NCBI RefSeq assembly: GCF_000006405.1
Contig: NW_003209596.1
Coordinates: forward strand, 5,755-69,754
Origin: Perkinsus marinus ATCC 50983
Taxonomy: Eukaryota > Perkinsozoa > Perkinsida > Perkinsidae
Length of the DNA: 64,000 nucleotides
Direction: 5' to 3'
Shown piece by piece: positions 1 through 11,211 of the stretch (its first letter is position 1; each line of letters begins with the position of its first letter). The notes under the pieces are model-generated. The model was not told where the DNA came from and did no database searches. It worked only from the letters and a program-made list of their open reading frames with translations. The translations under genes were made by a program, and so were the position numbers.

Positions 1-625
1 TGACGCATTCAACATTGTTGGTCAAGGAAGCCGAATCATTATCAATCGTCATCTTGTACGGCCCTGTTAGTCCGTCACTATCCCACCCTTAACTCCGCAT
101 TCTCTATTCTTTCTCTCAACAGACCACTTTGATACGCTCCACAATATACGCTGCCTCTGCATCGATAACACATCGCTTGAGCTCAGCTATCCTTCCACAG
201 TCTTGTGGATAGTGCGTCTCCGGACCAGATCAACTTAGCGTACACGCTGGCCTTGCGAGAGAATAAGGCCTGCTTGGTCCTCATACTCCACTCCTCGTCC
301 TCCACTTCACCTCGACACCATCAAGAGCTACTTACTCGGGTTCTGTTAACCTAACCATAGGATTCAACAGTAGTAGGTACGAGTCTATTTCCTCCACAGT
401 GGTTTTGCTTTGCCGACAGAGATGTCCCTGTCAATACCTAGCCTATGAAGGTCCTCACCCCCAGGATTGAATTTCCTCCGAGGGATCCCAGTCAGAGAGG
501 CCCAACGTGGTATTGAACAGATACGCATTAACCAATACAACAACGAAGAGTGAGGGAGCAAAAGAATCATGAATTGTCACTAGCAGCGTTGTAGTAGCAG
601 TCCGAGGGAGGATGGACAAATGCAA
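1..625 (-). CDS. unidentified multi-exon protein, cut by the window edge
   Basis: I do not recognise this gene. On the minus strand a chain of open segments can be joined through short GT-AG introns. It begins near 625 with a hydrophobic Val/Leu-rich piece (around DSFAPSLFVVVLVNAYLF), followed by LSDWDPSEEIQSWG. An acidic segment (EVEDEEWSMRTKQALF), a segment with AELKRCVIDAEAAYIVERIK, and a last piece reading PYKMTIDNDSASL run to the left edge. Several introns are only about 26-45 nt. The amino-acid composition looks like real protein rather than random sequence. The 5' end is unresolved: a candidate ATG at 694 does not join in frame by a simple splice. The 3' end lies outside the window. 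Confidence 0.4.
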
Positions 626-704
626 CTATGCTTGTACAGCCTCATATAAGTGGGCGACATGGGACCTACAAGCATTACATCTTCTTGCACTCATTGAGTT
701 GATA

Positions 705-1122
705 TTACCTATGTTGTAGGGCTATAACCTTGGCCATTATTGGCAGGTCAATATCTCCCCCTTGATGGACTTGAGGTGGGATATCCAAGTCGATCTCCTT
801 ATCGCCACTAACCGTCCCTACAACCTCGACCACTCTGACACAATACATTCATCACATCAATACAGTAGTAGCCTCCTACAATATGTCCCCACTGTTTGGT
901 GTTGTTATACCCTCCGGGGATTTACACAGTATTTGCTCTCCATCGGGGGCCATGAGGTGGAACTCCCCCTCATTGTTACCATCGCCACTCAGCTGAGCAA
1001 GCCATAATTGGAAGAAGGGGACAAAGGAAACTCCTTACCTTCCCAATCAGCCTAACACGGTGGCCTCTTATAGCAGCCATGCGGCTACCATCAACGAGGG
1101 GACAAGAGAGGTTGATACTCAT
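705..1122 (-). CDS. RPA3: replication protein A 14 kDa-like subunit (RPA3), OB-fold
   Basis: This probably encodes the small subunit of replication protein A, the heterotrimeric single-strand DNA-binding complex of the nucleus. Three exons are joined by two GT-AG introns. Exon 1 gives a segment ending MAAIRGHRVRLIGK, matching the RPA14 pattern in which a Met-Leu-x-x-(Y/F) helix precedes a VRLVGK-type first strand. Exon 2 gives GEFHLMAPDGEQILCKSPE, the middle strands. Exon 3 gives VVEVVGTVSGDKEIDLD, the VVEVVGxV strand typical of RPA14. The product of about 90 residues is a little shorter than the usual 110-120. The ATG at 1122 is chosen because it leads directly into the fold; an in-frame ATG at 1170 would add 16 residues. 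Family assignment is by motif reading only. Confidence 0.55.
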
Positions 1123-1930
1123 AGTGTAAAGAGAGGTGCAACTAGCCGAACGATTGTCCAGTTGACTCATTACCAAGATGTTGATTGGGACTGCATCACA
1201 ATCACGGACAGCATGAACTCCATGCTATGGAGATAGCAGTGTTGAATCAGCACGGTTACTGCAATATACTCTAGTACAATATGCGCTGAGTAGTGTTGCA
1301 CACAATAAATAACCTAACGATGTACTAGTGAGCACACAACTCTATGACAAGTTCAATTTTGTTATACAGTGGTTCACTTCCCGAAAAGAAGGCAGTTTCC
1401 AGGCTACCAATCGGCCCACATGCATAACACTATGTCATACTGTTGATCACGAGTCCCTAGGATATAATGAGTTCAGAGATCTTCCATTGAGTACCGAATG
1501 AACGCAAAATTGAATGAGTGGGGACAAAGCCCGTGCTCAGGCGAGCTGTACGTAATAACTACATAGGAATCCTATGATAGGATTACAGGTCATATACTCT
1601 CATGAACATCAGAGTGCAGTGCCCTTCAAGGAAGGGCACGCTGAGACACTACACTAGCCAATTTGCCAATGTATCAGGGAGTTTAAGGACTCCCATCGAC
1701 GATCCACTTGGAGCCTTGCAGGAGCAACGTAAGGAGATAGTAACCCCTATCATCGCTAAAAAAAGAATACGCCGTCAAAAGGTATCTAATACCTAAGGTC
1801 CATAATGATAATGTACAAACAAATAGTTAAAGGGGATACGGTAAGAATAATGTTGGTGGGACTATTCACAATGATAGTAAACTCCGAACAAATCGACAAA
1901 CAATAGTTATGTACAGTAAATGTTCACAAG
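1123..1930. other. intergenic region without a convincing gene
   Basis: Only short open frames occur, the longest being 64 codons on the plus strand at 1602-1796 with no recognisable domain. A perfect small inverted repeat with 8-bp arms (GTGCCCTT / AAGGGCAC) and a 5-nt loop lies at about 1617-1637. The region separates the RPA14-like gene from the 3' end of the Mei2-type gene, so it should hold the promoter of the former and the terminator of the latter. Confidence 0.4.
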
Positions 1931-2940
1931 CTACACAACCATATACGGCTTAACCGAAACAACATGGCCATCAATAGATAAAGGGGATGCGCCGGTAGAG
2001 TACTTATCAAGTACGAATGCAGAAGTCTCATGGGAGTCAAATGTGACGAATCCGAATCCTCTATTCTTGCCATTGCGGCAATCTCTAACGATAGAACAAT
2101 CTAACACGTCAGAACCAGAAGGCATACAATTCAGTATGGCTGCCCGCATAGACTCTTCTGTGACACCTTCTCGGATACCCCCAATGAAGATTTTCCTTGG
2201 ATCTTCTTGACCACTCTTGCGAGCTTCCTTGCTGAACTTCCTAGGAGAGATAGTCTTCTCGCCGCCATGGCAAATGAATGGGATACGAACACCACTGGGA
2301 TTAAGGATTATAGGTCTCACATTACCAGGTAGATTTTTCAATGCTGATTTAGCAACATGGGCAATATTAGCATCATAGCCTTGAATACGGGCCCAACAAC
2401 AAGTGCACTGTTTCGAACTGTTACCACTGAAAGGTAACCGGACTCCGTTCACGCTAGACATAAAAGTCTTCGCATAATGAGAAGTTTTGAAGTTGATGAA
2501 GCCGTAACCCATGTTAGTCCCTCTGACGAAGTCAGTCGGAAGGTATATAAAGTCGTAGGTACCAGTGAAACCACATGTCTCCATAAATACCCATAACAAC
2601 TCATGTGTATACTTTAGAGGGAGATCACGGAGCATGACTGTAGTGAGACCCTCCGAACCAAGGATCCGGAAATTGTTAGAGATGCCATTGGAAGGAGTAG
2701 AGAAGCGGTCCCTAGCGTCACCTGATATAAGATATGTCACCAAGTCACCTGATATGTTGGCTGATCACCTGCACTGTAAGATGTGCGACGCCATTCAGAT
2801 GTGATCTCGGCGTTATCAGAAGCAAGATGTGTGAGAGGTGGACAAGAAAGGCTGCGAGGTCTTCGTTGGGTATCATACATCTCTGACGAGGGCCGGACGT
2901 GTATGAATGTATTTCGAATCTCAACAACAGCACTGTTCAT
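1931..2940 (-). CDS. Mei2-type RRM plus canonical RRM RNA-binding protein
   Basis: This is an RNA-binding protein. Exon 1 (2940-2769) starts at the ATG reading MNSAVVEIRN; the in-frame codon further upstream is TTG, so it was rejected. A 47-nt GT-AG intron (2768-2722) joins it to exon 2 in frame. Exon 2 contains a Mei2-type RRM (RRM_2 family): TTVMLRDLPLKYTHELL, then GTYDFIYLPTDF, GYGFINF and the CCWARIQGYDANIAH block. After a short linker a canonical RRM follows, with RNP2 KIFIGGI and RNP1 RGFGFVTF. In plant and fungal Mei2 proteins the Mei2-type RRM is C-terminal; here it comes first. Mei2 proteins control meiosis and differentiation through RNA binding. The role here is unknown. Confidence 0.8.
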
Positions 2941-3330
2941 AGTAGAGGGAAATGGCAAAAAAGAAAAAAAACTGGGCGGAGTTCATGAACCAAACCTTGG
3001 GAAGAGTTGGGAATCAGAAGATGGGAAATGAGAGGCAGCACAGAAAAATGTAGGGTCATAACCCGTAACGACGCCTAAAAAACTGAGCAAACAAAGCCTC
3101 ATGGGAGAGAGTGCAATGAACGGGGCTGATCGTGTACGTGTCACAACGGCGTCACGATATTGCGCGCCTGAAATCAAGACCCTTAGGGAAGCTGTTCACA
3201 ACAGACCCTGCACTAGTGGACGCAACAACGGTAACTCGGTGTTGGGCATGCCAAAGCTTCAGCATATGCCATGACGGCATAAGCGCGCGCCAGGGTAGGG
3301 GCCCCTGAGAGAGTGCGTCCAAACCTTTTA

Positions 3331-4360
3331 CGCAATTATGCAGGTGCGACCTGCCTTAGGCAGGCTGCCTACCGAATAGGGCTGCAAATGAAAATGCTAA
3401 ATTCAAACGAGCCGTGGAAATTGGCTGATTATCCGTGTACACATAGAATTCTACGCTAACGGGTGCCCTCTCAAGTATGGTTGAAAGTGAAATCCTGTGA
3501 CCAGAGATTGGTCTTGAAATGTTCGAATCCACGTGTTGATGCGTGCGCATGGCGCGCACAAAAGCATCGTCAGAGCAGTTTCACGGGAGATAGGAGATTG
3601 ATTCGATGGATCGGGTTCTGAAATCTTCGCATACTAGTGGTACAGTAATGCATGAGCATGACGTGCTCCATGGTATATGCGAACTCACGCGCTGATGTAA
3701 TGAATTTTAGATTTTTGTATTCAACTTGTGTCTTTGGTTGCACAAGCTCCATCTACCGAGAGCATCTATCTCATGGTGGAGACTCCAACGCTCCACCGTG
3801 GAATGTTGTATATGACCTGTGTTCGATACATGGCTCAAGTGTTATAACTCTATTGGTGTTGCTCAGATCATACGGACGATAATATGCTTTACAAACACAC
3901 TCCATTGACATAGTGTGATACATCAACATGAGGTATCATGGTCCCGATAAATGAAGCGTGTGCGACCAGACCGAGCTAATTTAAAATTCCTCACCCCAGA
4001 GCTTGAGTTCGAAGACGTCACAGAGCGCATCATGTCTGTGATTTGTTGTATCAATTGAAGGGTAAGACCTTGTGACGCAAGTCACTGAGTCAACCTTCTA
4101 TTTCCCACGAAACTGCTCTTAAGAGGCTTCAGCGCGCGCCATACTCACGCTGCGTGAGTCACGCAGCATCACGTGAATTCGAACATGTCGAGACCAATCT
4201 CTGGTCACATAATTTGAGTGTCAACCATACTTGAGAAGGCACCGGTTAGCGTGGAGTTCTATGTGTGCACGGATAATCAGCCAATTCCCACGGCTCGTTA
4301 AAATTTAGCTTTTTCATTTGCAGCCCTAGTCAGTAGGCAGGTCGCGCCTGCGTGAATTCG
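3331..4360. mobile_element. non-autonomous element with long terminal inverted repeats
   Basis: The left end (about 3331-3566) and the reverse complement of the right end (about 4122-4360) align along roughly 220 bp with clearly over 80% identity by eye. Shared blocks include CAGGYGCGACCTGCC near the outer ends, AGGGCTGCAAATGAAAA, ATTGGCTGATTATCCGTG and TGTGACCAGAGATTGGTCT. Between them lie about 550 bp without a plausible transposase. This fits a MITE-like or foldback DNA transposon. No target-site duplication is evident. Short plus- and minus-strand open frames inside it are treated as chance. A 19-bp perfect palindrome lies in the right arm at 4149-4167. Confidence 0.75.
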
Positions 4361-4932
4361 TTCTAGTCCTACTTAGTTCCATGCTCACGGTCACTAGTAG
4401 GAGGAACTGTATGTCATCTGATTGGCCAGGGAACGGCAATGGGAAATCCCCCACCATGTCTTTTCGTTCTGTAGTGCGCAGAACTCGTAACTCATGCGTG
4501 CGGTTCGCGTATAAGCCTGACTCACGACTCCCGACAATAGTCCTTGGATTTGTTATACTTCTTGTACATCCAGCGACACTTCGTCCTAGTTCTGCTGTTA
4601 TCCATCTGTCGATGTAGCAAGCCCTTACTTCTTACCTGGAAATAGCTTTGTACAGTTGGACATCGCCCTGAACATCTCCCAGATTTCAGGAATGACTATG
4701 CAGCGCAACGTGATCATGAGTTAACCAAGTCCGTGATGTGCCGCCGCATAGACGATATTGTTGTGTTGTAGTTGGCCATCTGATGGGCTACAAACTAATA
4801 TATACCGAGAGGTAGAGTCATCTTGCCACTAGCTCAGTTCACACTTCACTTACGGAAATCTAATTGTAATTATACCATGTTGCTGCACAACGATAATATG
4901 CTCATCAACATTGCTACAATAAGCAAGATTCA
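4361..4932. other. intergenic region
   Basis: No gene is supported. A 78-codon plus-strand frame at 4381-4617 begins just outside the inverted-repeat element but has no recognisable domain, and its continuation shows no intron junctions. The region lies between the element and the 3' end of the GBP-family gene. Confidence 0.3.
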
Positions 4933-7900
4933 TCACCGACTCCACATATCATTCATGTCCGTCGAACTGTTACTCCAAAGAGATCTTGTGCTTGCGTCGA
5001 CAGCTTCTCGAGCTTCACCCCAATCTGTGGTCCATCTCCATGACCAAGTCCACGTAGGAAGCTTATGATGAGCTCAGATTGATTCACTAAGACCTACCGA
5101 GCAGCCCTGATGTCTCCACTCACACACTGGCCTACATCAGCGTGTTGTTGTCTCAGCTTCCGGTCAGTCTCGGCACTAGCCACCATGGACCGTAGCTTAT
5201 CACACTCAGCTGTCCGCATGGCTAGCTGCTTCTCGAACTCCTTCACAGTCTGTTGGAGTTCACTTCGTTGGGACTTCAGAGTATCAACCTTGGAGACAAT
5301 ATCAACAATATCGCTGCTCTTAACTTACCTCTTCCTCATAGGTCTGTCTGAGATGCTCAATCAACATCTCGTTCTTCCGTCGTGCCTCATTCAATTGTTT
5401 ATTGAATTTCCTCTCCAGTCCTGCTTGATGAGTAGCACTCAATGTCGTCGGCACAGATGAGGTGCCCACCTATGAGCTGCTTCTCATGCTCAGCCTTCAC
5501 CGATAACTGTTTCTTGTCCAAGTCCAGGGACTTTAACTCCGATAATGCTCCATACACCGCATCCCTACCATACGATCACCTCAGAGCGACCCTCAGTGTC
5601 TGGTCTACCTCAGATTGTTCAACTCGGCTCCAGTGGCTCCCTTGCTGGAGCTGCTCTTCGAGCTACTCCTCTCTTGTAGTCTGTCCTGCAATTGCTTCAC
5701 TTGATCCCGCATGACAGACTCCTGGTCACGCATCTGGAGCGGTCGGCGGCGACAATAGCGGCCTTCGGAGTATTCACTGTGCTCACTTGAGCCGTCTCTC
5801 GTTGGAATCTGTATTGTGTATCTTCCAACGACTGCTTAGCCTCCTCCAGCATCGTCTCGAGCTCAACGACACGCTCTGTCCACTTTTTCCTTTCCTGGTA
5901 TACAAACAACCATCCCATGCAAGCTAGAATGGAGTTTCTACTTGGGCGAAATCGTCAGTGTGCTGCTCACGCTCTCGAGTAATCATTTCCTGGACAGCAG
6001 TGTTCCTACCATCAGCTTCGGCCAACCTGAAGCCGGATACCAAATTCGGAGGCTGCCGCAGATCCAACTTCGTTTGCAGTTGTCGTTTCAGCTCGTCATT
6101 ATCCTTGCATAGGTCTTCCCACATCTTCTGTACTGAAGCGACCATGTCCGGGAAGATAGTTGTGAGCAGCAGGTCAGTGGATGCTGGCCCAACCGCCGTC
6201 GACTCGTATAGGGAGATCAACTGGAAAGGGAATCGTTCGGAAACAAACGAATGCTTAATACCTGCTGCCAGGCCACGGCTAGGTCGGTGAAGTTTACGAA
6301 ATTTTTTTGCTCAATGTACCTGTGGAAGAGCGACCATATTGTGGAACAATAACCTATACTATTGTGCACAATACGTGTACCAACAAGCCATCTTGCCTGT
6401 TCTGGAGCTCTGTGTAGACAGCATGGCACTCCCTCTCCGAGGCCCTCTTGTTTTCCGCGTTCACATGATCATTCAATCTTGTGATAGCATTCCTCAGTTC
6501 TTGTTTAAAGTCGAGATACCGACTGTCGCCTAATAAACCGAGGACCGCCTCTTCTCAATCGTCACCATCCGTGAGGCAACCTTGGTCAAACTTAGGACCG
6601 TTAAAGACCTGTAAGGCTGCAGCCTTCGCCTGCTTGTGCTTAGCTCGAACCTCCTTCTCTGGCATCGGCAGCTTCTGCATCACATCCTCGTTCATCGTGG
6701 CTCGGTACCTGATCCCATTGTTCATCGGGAAACAATAAGTGTAGACCTACACATGCACCGCATCTCTGAGAGATATCCTGAGTTGATGCGTGACAACGTT
6801 GGTCCAGGCACTCTGTATGGTGGGCACGGCACTAGAGTTTATGGCGTTGACATATCTATCACGAGTAGTTACAGCACTGCCTTTGGCGGTGTTGGCAAGC
6901 TTACTCCTGAGCAAGTGTGGCGAGCATCGATCCGTTGAGGGTTGTCCCTCCTATCATCTTAGGCTTCAACGATGAGTACACCTATTGACCAGTCTAAGTC
7001 CACTGAATGTACGTGAGTCTTACCTTCTGAACGAATGCATCAACCTGCTGCTGGAATTGAGGCCTCAATGCTTGATACGGCAGCTTCTGGATGTTCCTCA
7101 AGTCGGCCCTGATATAATAAGCCATCCTCATGAATATACAGTGTCAATGATAATGACTACTCATTTTCCACTGGCCTAACCATCACTGAACAGCTCCTAT
7201 CCCTGAACATAGCCTTGATGCAATCACGTATTTTATTCTTCTGTTCGATCCCTTCACTACGACCTGCTACTGGCCTCAGAGCATGCTCGAGATACCTTGG
7301 CTAGAAGCATCATTGACAGCAGATGGCCCTCATCCGTCACTCTTTAGGTGATATTGGTTGCCCCGTTTCGTTGACTAGCTTCAGGTTGAAGTCCCTGAGA
7401 ACCCACAGTAAAGGTGGGAAGTGAGCGGCAAGGTCAGCAGAGTCCTTGGACAAATCTGGGTTGCTCTTGGATGAGGATCGAACATGAATGTGCTTTGTGA
7501 GATGAAGTACCTATCCCACGGCATTACCGGATACTCTTAAGCCAGAGTACTCACCAGATTGAGTTGGTCGAGACTCTCCTCGTTAATCGCACCCATACTG
7601 TTGTACACGAAGAAGGAGCAAAGCAGCAGGCACAATGAGAATATCTGCATATCGCAGCTTGTTGTTCGGACACAGCTACCAAGACCCTCAGTATCGATAA
7701 GAATAGCATGAAAGTTTTGCCCTAGTTGGACCTGAGTCATTGTGTTATTCCGGTAAGGCGGTTGGCAAGAGCAAGGGATACTACCGGTTGGCCCCACATC
7801 CATATACCACGAGTGCAGGGGTTCACACTAGGGCCTATCTCGAATCCATCCTGTAAGCCAAGGAGACGGTTCATGAGAAAACTCTTGCCCGTACGGTACA

Positions 7901-8161
7901 GACCAGCAATACCAATTACAGCGACCTGATGTAGGATATCTCTCAAACCCGAAAGCAGCATGCAATGACCTTCCCCTCTATCTGCCTTAGTATATTGAGG
8001 GCGTACTCATCAACAGTGCATTGGCCAGACTCATCGATGGATATCAGTTGTACGGGGCCACCATGGTAGCTAGGGGCCTGCTTACCAGGCCCCTCCTCAC
8101 CAAGGGAGGCCATTGTCATGGCTCCAGTTGCACTCGGTGATGACGAGGTGGACTGGGACAT
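4933..8161 (-). CDS. guanylate-binding protein (GBP) family large GTPase
   Basis: This is a dynamin-superfamily GTPase of the GBP/atlastin group. It starts at ATG 8161 with a Ser-rich N-terminus and has well over ten short introns, for example 7969-7926 (44 nt). The G domain shows the P-loop GLYRTGKSFLMNRLLG, a threonine-containing switch region (NPCTRGIWMW), the DTEGLG motif, FVYNSMGAINEESLDQL and LRDFNL, the RD motif that replaces the usual G4. The helical domain follows, with EYLEHAL, RDCIKAMFRDRSC, ADLRNIQKLPYQALRPQF, NGSMLATLAQEYVNAINS and PTIQSAW. The C-terminal ~400 residues are Glu/Lys/Gln-rich and predicted coiled coil. The last splice is uncertain: translation could stop at 5094 or continue through a GTGAGT donor to 4933. 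GBPs act in membrane remodelling; the role here is unknown. Confidence 0.85.
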
Positions 8162-8281
8162 GTTAATGTTAGACCACTGAACAGACTACTGGCAACAATC
8201 GCCCATCACCCGGCTATCAACGGAAGAAAGGGGAGTATAGGTGTCTCATGAGTGAACATTCATCAGCATGTGTTGATATTA

Positions 8282-9092
8282 TCAATAAGATGGATGCGCA
8301 CCATGCTGCTGTTTACTGGATATAACTCCGACCAACCATTCCATACCATCCTGGACCCCTTCACCCGACTTGGCTGAGCATGCCTAGTCAACACTAGCAT
8401 GCTGCATCATAACCCTATCACCCACTTGTATGGTCCAAGTCCTATCTCTGATGTTATCCAAATGTAAAGCATCAGATATCTCCTAGAGTGAAAGATCTAC
8501 TACACGGCGGGTATAGAAGTCTCACATTGGCAGGCAATGCCTGTAGTAAATCCTGTTTGTTGGCGAATACCAATAGAGCTGTCCCTCTTGACATACAAAA
8601 GTTCCATCCGACCCCACCTTGAAATGCTATACCCAGCTTATCCTCTTGCAGTAGTTCATTTAGTTCCTTGCCGCTCTCCTCCAATCGTCTACGATCTGCT
8701 GAGTCTACCACGAACACTAGCCCATCGGTGGCCTCAAAGTAGTTGGACCAGTACGGTCGGATGGTCTTCTGGCCTGAGCATCACTCACTAACTACAGGCG
8801 ACAATAGATGACTCACCACCAATATCCCATACATTCAGCTTGAAGCCATCGCGGACCAGACTCTTTATATTGAAGCCCTACCAGGATATCACAACGAAAA
8901 CATGATCATCACATATTGTAAGAGCTGGTATGATAAGGAGCGACTCACCTGTGTAGGCATCACTTGAGTGATATCTTCCTCACTAAGCTTGCGCAGTATC
9001 GTTGTCTTACCAGCATTGTCTAGGCCTAATACCAGTATCCTAGCCTCTTTTTCATCACGCTTCAACTTTTTCAAGATGCTCAGGAGTCCCAT
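8282..9092 (-). CDS. ARL3: ARF-like small GTPase ARL3
   Basis: ARL3 is a small GTPase that releases lipidated cargo in cilia and flagella. Translation starts with [20 protein letters not shown], very close to ARL3 of animals and protists. Exons join through about five introns (roughly 71, 43, 33 nt and others). Motifs: G1 GLDNAGKTT, switch I TQGFNIKSL, G3 [30 protein letters not shown]4 [17 protein letters not shown] and G5 [16 protein letters not shown]. It ends with a short extension ([12 protein letters not shown]). The 33-nt third intron is a multiple of three and open in frame, so only the family alignment reveals it. The full length of about 180 residues is normal. Presence of ARL3 suggests a flagellated life stage. 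Confidence 0.92.
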
Positions 9093-9247
9093 GCTGGAGA
9101 GATATGTCCTACAGTCCTACCCAAATGATATACTCCCATATGGAATCCATCATTGAATAACTCTAACTCATTCACAGTAAACCCATGATAGCACCAATAA
9201 AGTGAACGTATCAGCACTCTATCACACATGCTTAATACTGTACAGTG

Positions 9248-10192
9248 TCAACTAGTGCCCAAGGGACCCAAGAGCAGATTCCTATAGCCCTTGCTAACGG
9301 CTAATTGGCCTCTCTTCCTGGATCGAGAACGACTTCGCCGCTTCGGTGTCTGCGTACTACTCGTCACCAAGGATTGCGATGATAGTCGCTCTTCACATCG
9401 CAGACCCAACGCTGACGAGACTAGCTTGGTACATTCATCGAGTGTACGCATCCCTTGGGGACTGCACGGACCTCTTGGGGATGAAGGACTGACGCGATGC
9501 GCAACGAGCTGTTCTAGCTGCTCACCAGTTCGGGAAGGAGATCGTCGTCGTGGAGGACGGTGAGCTTGCCTGCATCCCCCCACCATGCCTCGAAGGGGAG
9601 GCGATAGGCTGATCATAGATACTCGAGAGCTAGCGATGTGCGGGGATGAGGGTTGGGGCAGTGGATGTAGGTCTGGCAACCTCAATAACATGCCATCACA
9701 TACTCTACAACGGGGTGAGGAGGACCGCGCAGGGCTACGATCAGGACTGCACGGTGAATCGGGAGACCTCTCTTGGATACTTGAATGAGATGGGGAGGAT
9801 AGATCTATCTCCTGTCCTGGGGATCGAGCGGAGCATCCTTCTGACCTCAACAAGGAGCATTCTACAGCAATTTGTCGTGCCTTGCGGATCCTCAACTCAC
9901 GAAGTCTCCCTTCTATAGCCTCGATCTCGATATCAGAAGTATTCATACTATCAACGTCCTCAGCAGCAACCCAACCTCCAACGGGGGTGTGATGATGATG
10001 TGGTAGAGGACCTATTGATGAGGGGGAGAGGACTAAACGGCTGAGGTCAATGCTCAGTGGAGCATCACTAGATCCACCCCGACACCGCTTCCTAGGTATC
10101 CGCTCCTGTGGCTCTTCACGCACAAAGGGTGTAGAGGAAGGACGGTTATGATGATGCCGATCTTGAGGTAACCGTGGTGGAGTGTTAGACAT
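9248..10192 (-). CDS. Arg/Ser/Pro-rich disordered protein, unidentified
   Basis: A single uninterrupted 314-codon frame starts at ATG 10192, about 1.1 kb upstream of ARL3 on the same strand. The product is rich in Ser, Pro, Arg and His. It has several SP and RS dipeptides, two short His clusters, and a basic RS-rich stretch (RRSRSRSRKRGQ) near the C-terminus that could serve as a nuclear signal. One Cys pair (CRVC) is present, but not enough for a zinc finger. A central ~40-residue stretch (IEIEAIEGRLRELRIRKARQI) is a likely amphipathic helix. RS-rich proteins often act in mRNA processing, but no domain supports a specific role. The absence of introns is unusual in this window. Confidence 0.6.
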   Translation of the reverse strand: MSNTPPRLPQDRHHHNRPSSTPFVREEPQERIPRKRCRGGSSDAPLSIDLSRLVLSPSSIGPLPHHHHTPVGGWVAAEDVDSMNTSDIEIEAIEGRLRELRIRKARQIAVECSLLRSEGCSARSPGQEIDLSSPSHSSIQERSPDSPCSPDRSPARSSSPRCRVCDGMLLRLPDLHPLPQPSSPHIASSRVSMISLSPPLRGMVGGCRQAHRPPRRRSPSRTGEQLEQLVAHRVSPSSPRGPCSPQGMRTLDECTKLVSSALGLRCEERLSSQSLVTSSTQTPKRRSRSRSRKRGQLAVSKGYRNLLLGPLGTS

Positions 10193-10342
10193 AGGCCTTC
10201 ACCTACTACAATGCGGACGAACCCATTCCCACATCATTGACAAACACTACATACGCTACAGCATCATCACGTTCAGCCCGGTCGGGTCACATCAAGATCT
10301 CAGAGACCAATCATGAGGTATATTACTGTTGTTCGAGCGCTC

Positions 10343-11140
10343 TCATGGAATATCACTCAGACTACCGTTTCCTAGGTGTGAAGCTCTGCGACGTGATAGC
10401 TCCATACAGCTCTCTCGCTGATTACAGAAGCCATAATAAAGTGTAAGACATTCAGCATTGTGCTCAACAACATCCCAAAGGATATGACCCCTACAATATC
10501 CAGGCGTGAGATGCGGGGGCATCCCTTCCGGTACAGCATAAGCCCGTAAAAACCGGAGTCTTCTTCTGGATACTGGGGACACGGAGGATGCTCCCTAATT
10601 ACGACAGTTAGAATAGAATTCATTATGAGGATAGCCGTCTATCACATGATGCTGTCTACTCATGCTATAGGCCTTGATAGATACTACTACATACTGAAGT
10701 CGTAGCCCCCAACCTATAGACTACTGCAGTCCCATCTATATCCAGTGACTACCGATATAATACATACTTCCAATGCTGCCTCGTACAGGGATATCTGCCG
10801 TCTATCATAACCACATAGCACGAGCAGGAGCCATACAAGAGACGGAGTCTGAGAAGATAGAAACGTCAGTATTGACCCATAATCCAAGGCTACAGTATAG
10901 CCCGCAAGGAAATCAGAATGTTATACTTGGAATAGAGAAGCCGCTGATCTGATCAGAACGATTTACAGCGACAACAATACGCTGTGAGCCTCTGGGAGTC
11001 TAGAAGTCATTAAGACCTCGTCAAAGAGTTCGTTAAGGAATAAACAACATGTAGGTGGCCAGTGGGCCGGTATAAGTGAGCTACCTGGCGTCCATGGTAC
11101 AAACGGCTCATAACAGAATTCGCATAATATGAGGTGGTGA
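10343..11140 (-). CDS. putative membrane protein, multi-exon, unidentified
   Basis: The last exon (ATG-containing, upstream limit about 10623) reads CPQYPEEDSGFYGLMLYRKG, then a hydrophobic segment IVGVISFGMLLSTMLNVLHFIMASVI, and ends ...VAELHT at 10343. Upstream on the same strand are further open segments of protein-like composition. One reads LFLNELFDEVLMTSRLPEAH; another reads SDFLAGYTVALDYGSILTFL, continuing into a second hydrophobic stretch and GYDRRQISLYEAALE. They lie between splice-like junctions. Together they suggest a small protein with two or three membrane spans. The start codon and exact junctions were not resolved. No family recognised. Confidence 0.4.
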
Positions 11141-11211
11141 GCCTCGATGTAGCAGGAAGGACGATTTTAATGCGTTCGGTATATACAAAAGGATAATCGA
11201 ACTAGACATGG

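Noticed and set aside
762-1007. Plus-strand frame containing GGHEVEL, resembling the ABCD-transporter motif after EEIAFY
   Set aside because: No other ABCD block is found nearby on that strand, and the opposite strand gives a phase-consistent RPA14-like protein over the same DNA.
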